Source of the DNA: [Scytonema hofmanni] UTEX 2349
GTDB lineage: Bacteria > Cyanobacteriota > Cyanobacteriia > Cyanobacteriales > Nostocaceae
Reading direction: 5' to 3'
Length of the DNA: 15,174 nucleotides
Assembly: GCF_000582685.1 (NCBI RefSeq)
Contig: NZ_KK073768.1
Location: 2,432,226-2,447,399, forward strand
The position numbers and the translations under genes were made by a program. Under the pieces are notes generated by a model that was not told the DNA's origin, made no database searches, and was given only the letters and a program-made list of their open reading frames with translations. Shown here in pieces: positions 14,604-15,174 of the stretch (positions are counted from its first letter, which is position 1; each line of letters begins with the position of its first letter).

Positions 14604-15174
14604 ATGAGTGGCATACTGAGTTATATTCAAGACAACCCCCAAGAAACACAGCGATTAATAGGTGTAAAATATGAGCAACTAGAACAACTAATAAAACAGG
14701 CGATCGCCTTACACACTGAAAAGCAACAGAAAATAGAAGTTGAGAAAATTAGAATTATAAATAAAGGTGGTGGTCGGAAAGTAAAATTATCTAACGAAGA
14801 CCAAATTCTTTTAACTTTGACGTATTTAAGACATCTGACAACGTTTCAATTATTAGGTATACAGTTTGGAGTGAGTGAATCAACCGCCAACGATACATTT
14901 AATTACTGGTTTCCCCTGTTACAGGAACTATTACCATCAAGTTTACTTGAACAAGTAAAAAAACGCAAGTGACTATGAGATAGTGCAAGAAATTTTAACC
15001 GATTATGAACTTATAGTGGATAGCGCCGAACAGCCTAGAGAGAGACCGGAAGAGTATAAAGAGCAAAAAAAGTATTACTCTGGTAAGAAGAAAATCATAC
15101 ATTTAAAAACCAAATTACTGTTCTACCTGATGGGAAAGATATTGTTGATATAATTGCGGGACAAGCAGGACCAA
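14604..15174 (+). pseudogene. IS5-like (DDE_Tnp_4) transposase, frameshifted, 3' end off window
   Basis: This is a transposase with an N-terminal helix-turn-helix (LTYLRHLTTFQLLGIQFGVS and ESTANDTFNYWFPLLQELLP) and the first catalytic aspartate in LIVDSAEQPRERP. The first frame ends at 14972. After GTA and an A-run (A7 from 14956 to 14963 approximately) the family reading resumes one base later as ASDYEIVQEIL (from about 14965). A second shift in the AAAA run near 15091-15094 is needed to read HTFKNQITVLPDGKDIVDII to the window end. The two changes are one extra and one missing A. A programmed shift would not explain the second. The rest of the catalytic domain is outside the window. Confidence 0.8.

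Noticed and set aside
14950..14975. Programmed frameshift at the A7 run of the IS5-like transposase
   Set aside because: The family reading resumes in the +1 frame, not the -1 frame typical of A-run slippage, and a second unrelated frameshift follows near 15091, so mutation is the simpler explanation.

Overview
The window looks like chromosomal DNA of a filamentous-type cyanobacterium. The octamer GCGATCGC (HIP1) recurs throughout, inside and outside genes. The four-ACT aspartate kinase, the paired sodium/solute symporter subunits, the CRISPR repeat type and the short dispersed palindromes are all usual in Nostocales-like genomes. The exact genus cannot be read from the sequence.

Layout, left to right. 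(1) 1-558: decayed IS66-family transposase on the minus strand, running off the left edge. (2) 567-1136: an NADPH-dependent FMN reductase whose frame has no start codon in front of its flavin-binding loop. (3) 1407-2228 (minus): thiD of thiamine synthesis. (4) 2369-3289: a DEDDy 3'-5' exonuclease of the RNase D type. (5) 3641-4483: a six-TPR lipoprotein. (6) 6435-4516 (minus): a two-gene operon, small then large subunit of a sodium:solute symporter. (7) 6671-6885: IS982-like transposase remnant in an otherwise empty 815-bp gap. (8) 7251-8383: a small M50 site-2 protease followed by a secreted or membrane protein of unknown function. (9) 8384-8763: hairpins, a MITE-like element and a strong terminator. 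(10) 11265-8764 (minus): an 833-residue VWA protein with an intact MIDAS. (11) 11599-12357: a debris zone with an internally deleted TnpB, its IS605-type right end, and a truncated, nonsense-mutated LPG-synthase-TM gene. (12) 12443-14293: lysC. (13) 14408-14517: a two-repeat CRISPR. (14) 14538 to the right edge: a decayed IS5-like transposase.

The most interesting unit is the VWA gene. On its strand a near-consensus promoter (TTGACA, 17 bp, TACTAT) has a 14-bp site fitting the cyanobacterial LexA box (AGTACACTTGTACT) lying across the spacer and the -10 box. The transcript would have a leader of about 230 nt containing a perfect 25-bp palindrome, and would end at a textbook intrinsic terminator. 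This suggests a monocistronic, DNA-damage-inducible VWA protein of unknown function, with no MoxR-type ATPase or other partner beside it.

The housekeeping genes (thiD, RNase D, symporter, lysC) read through without frameshifts, while every transposase is broken. The window is therefore a core backbone invaded repeatedly by insertion sequences that have since decayed. Two features hint at recent events: an octamer tandem repeat inside the lysC coding sequence, and a CRISPR array that seems to be cut off by the adjacent insertion sequence.
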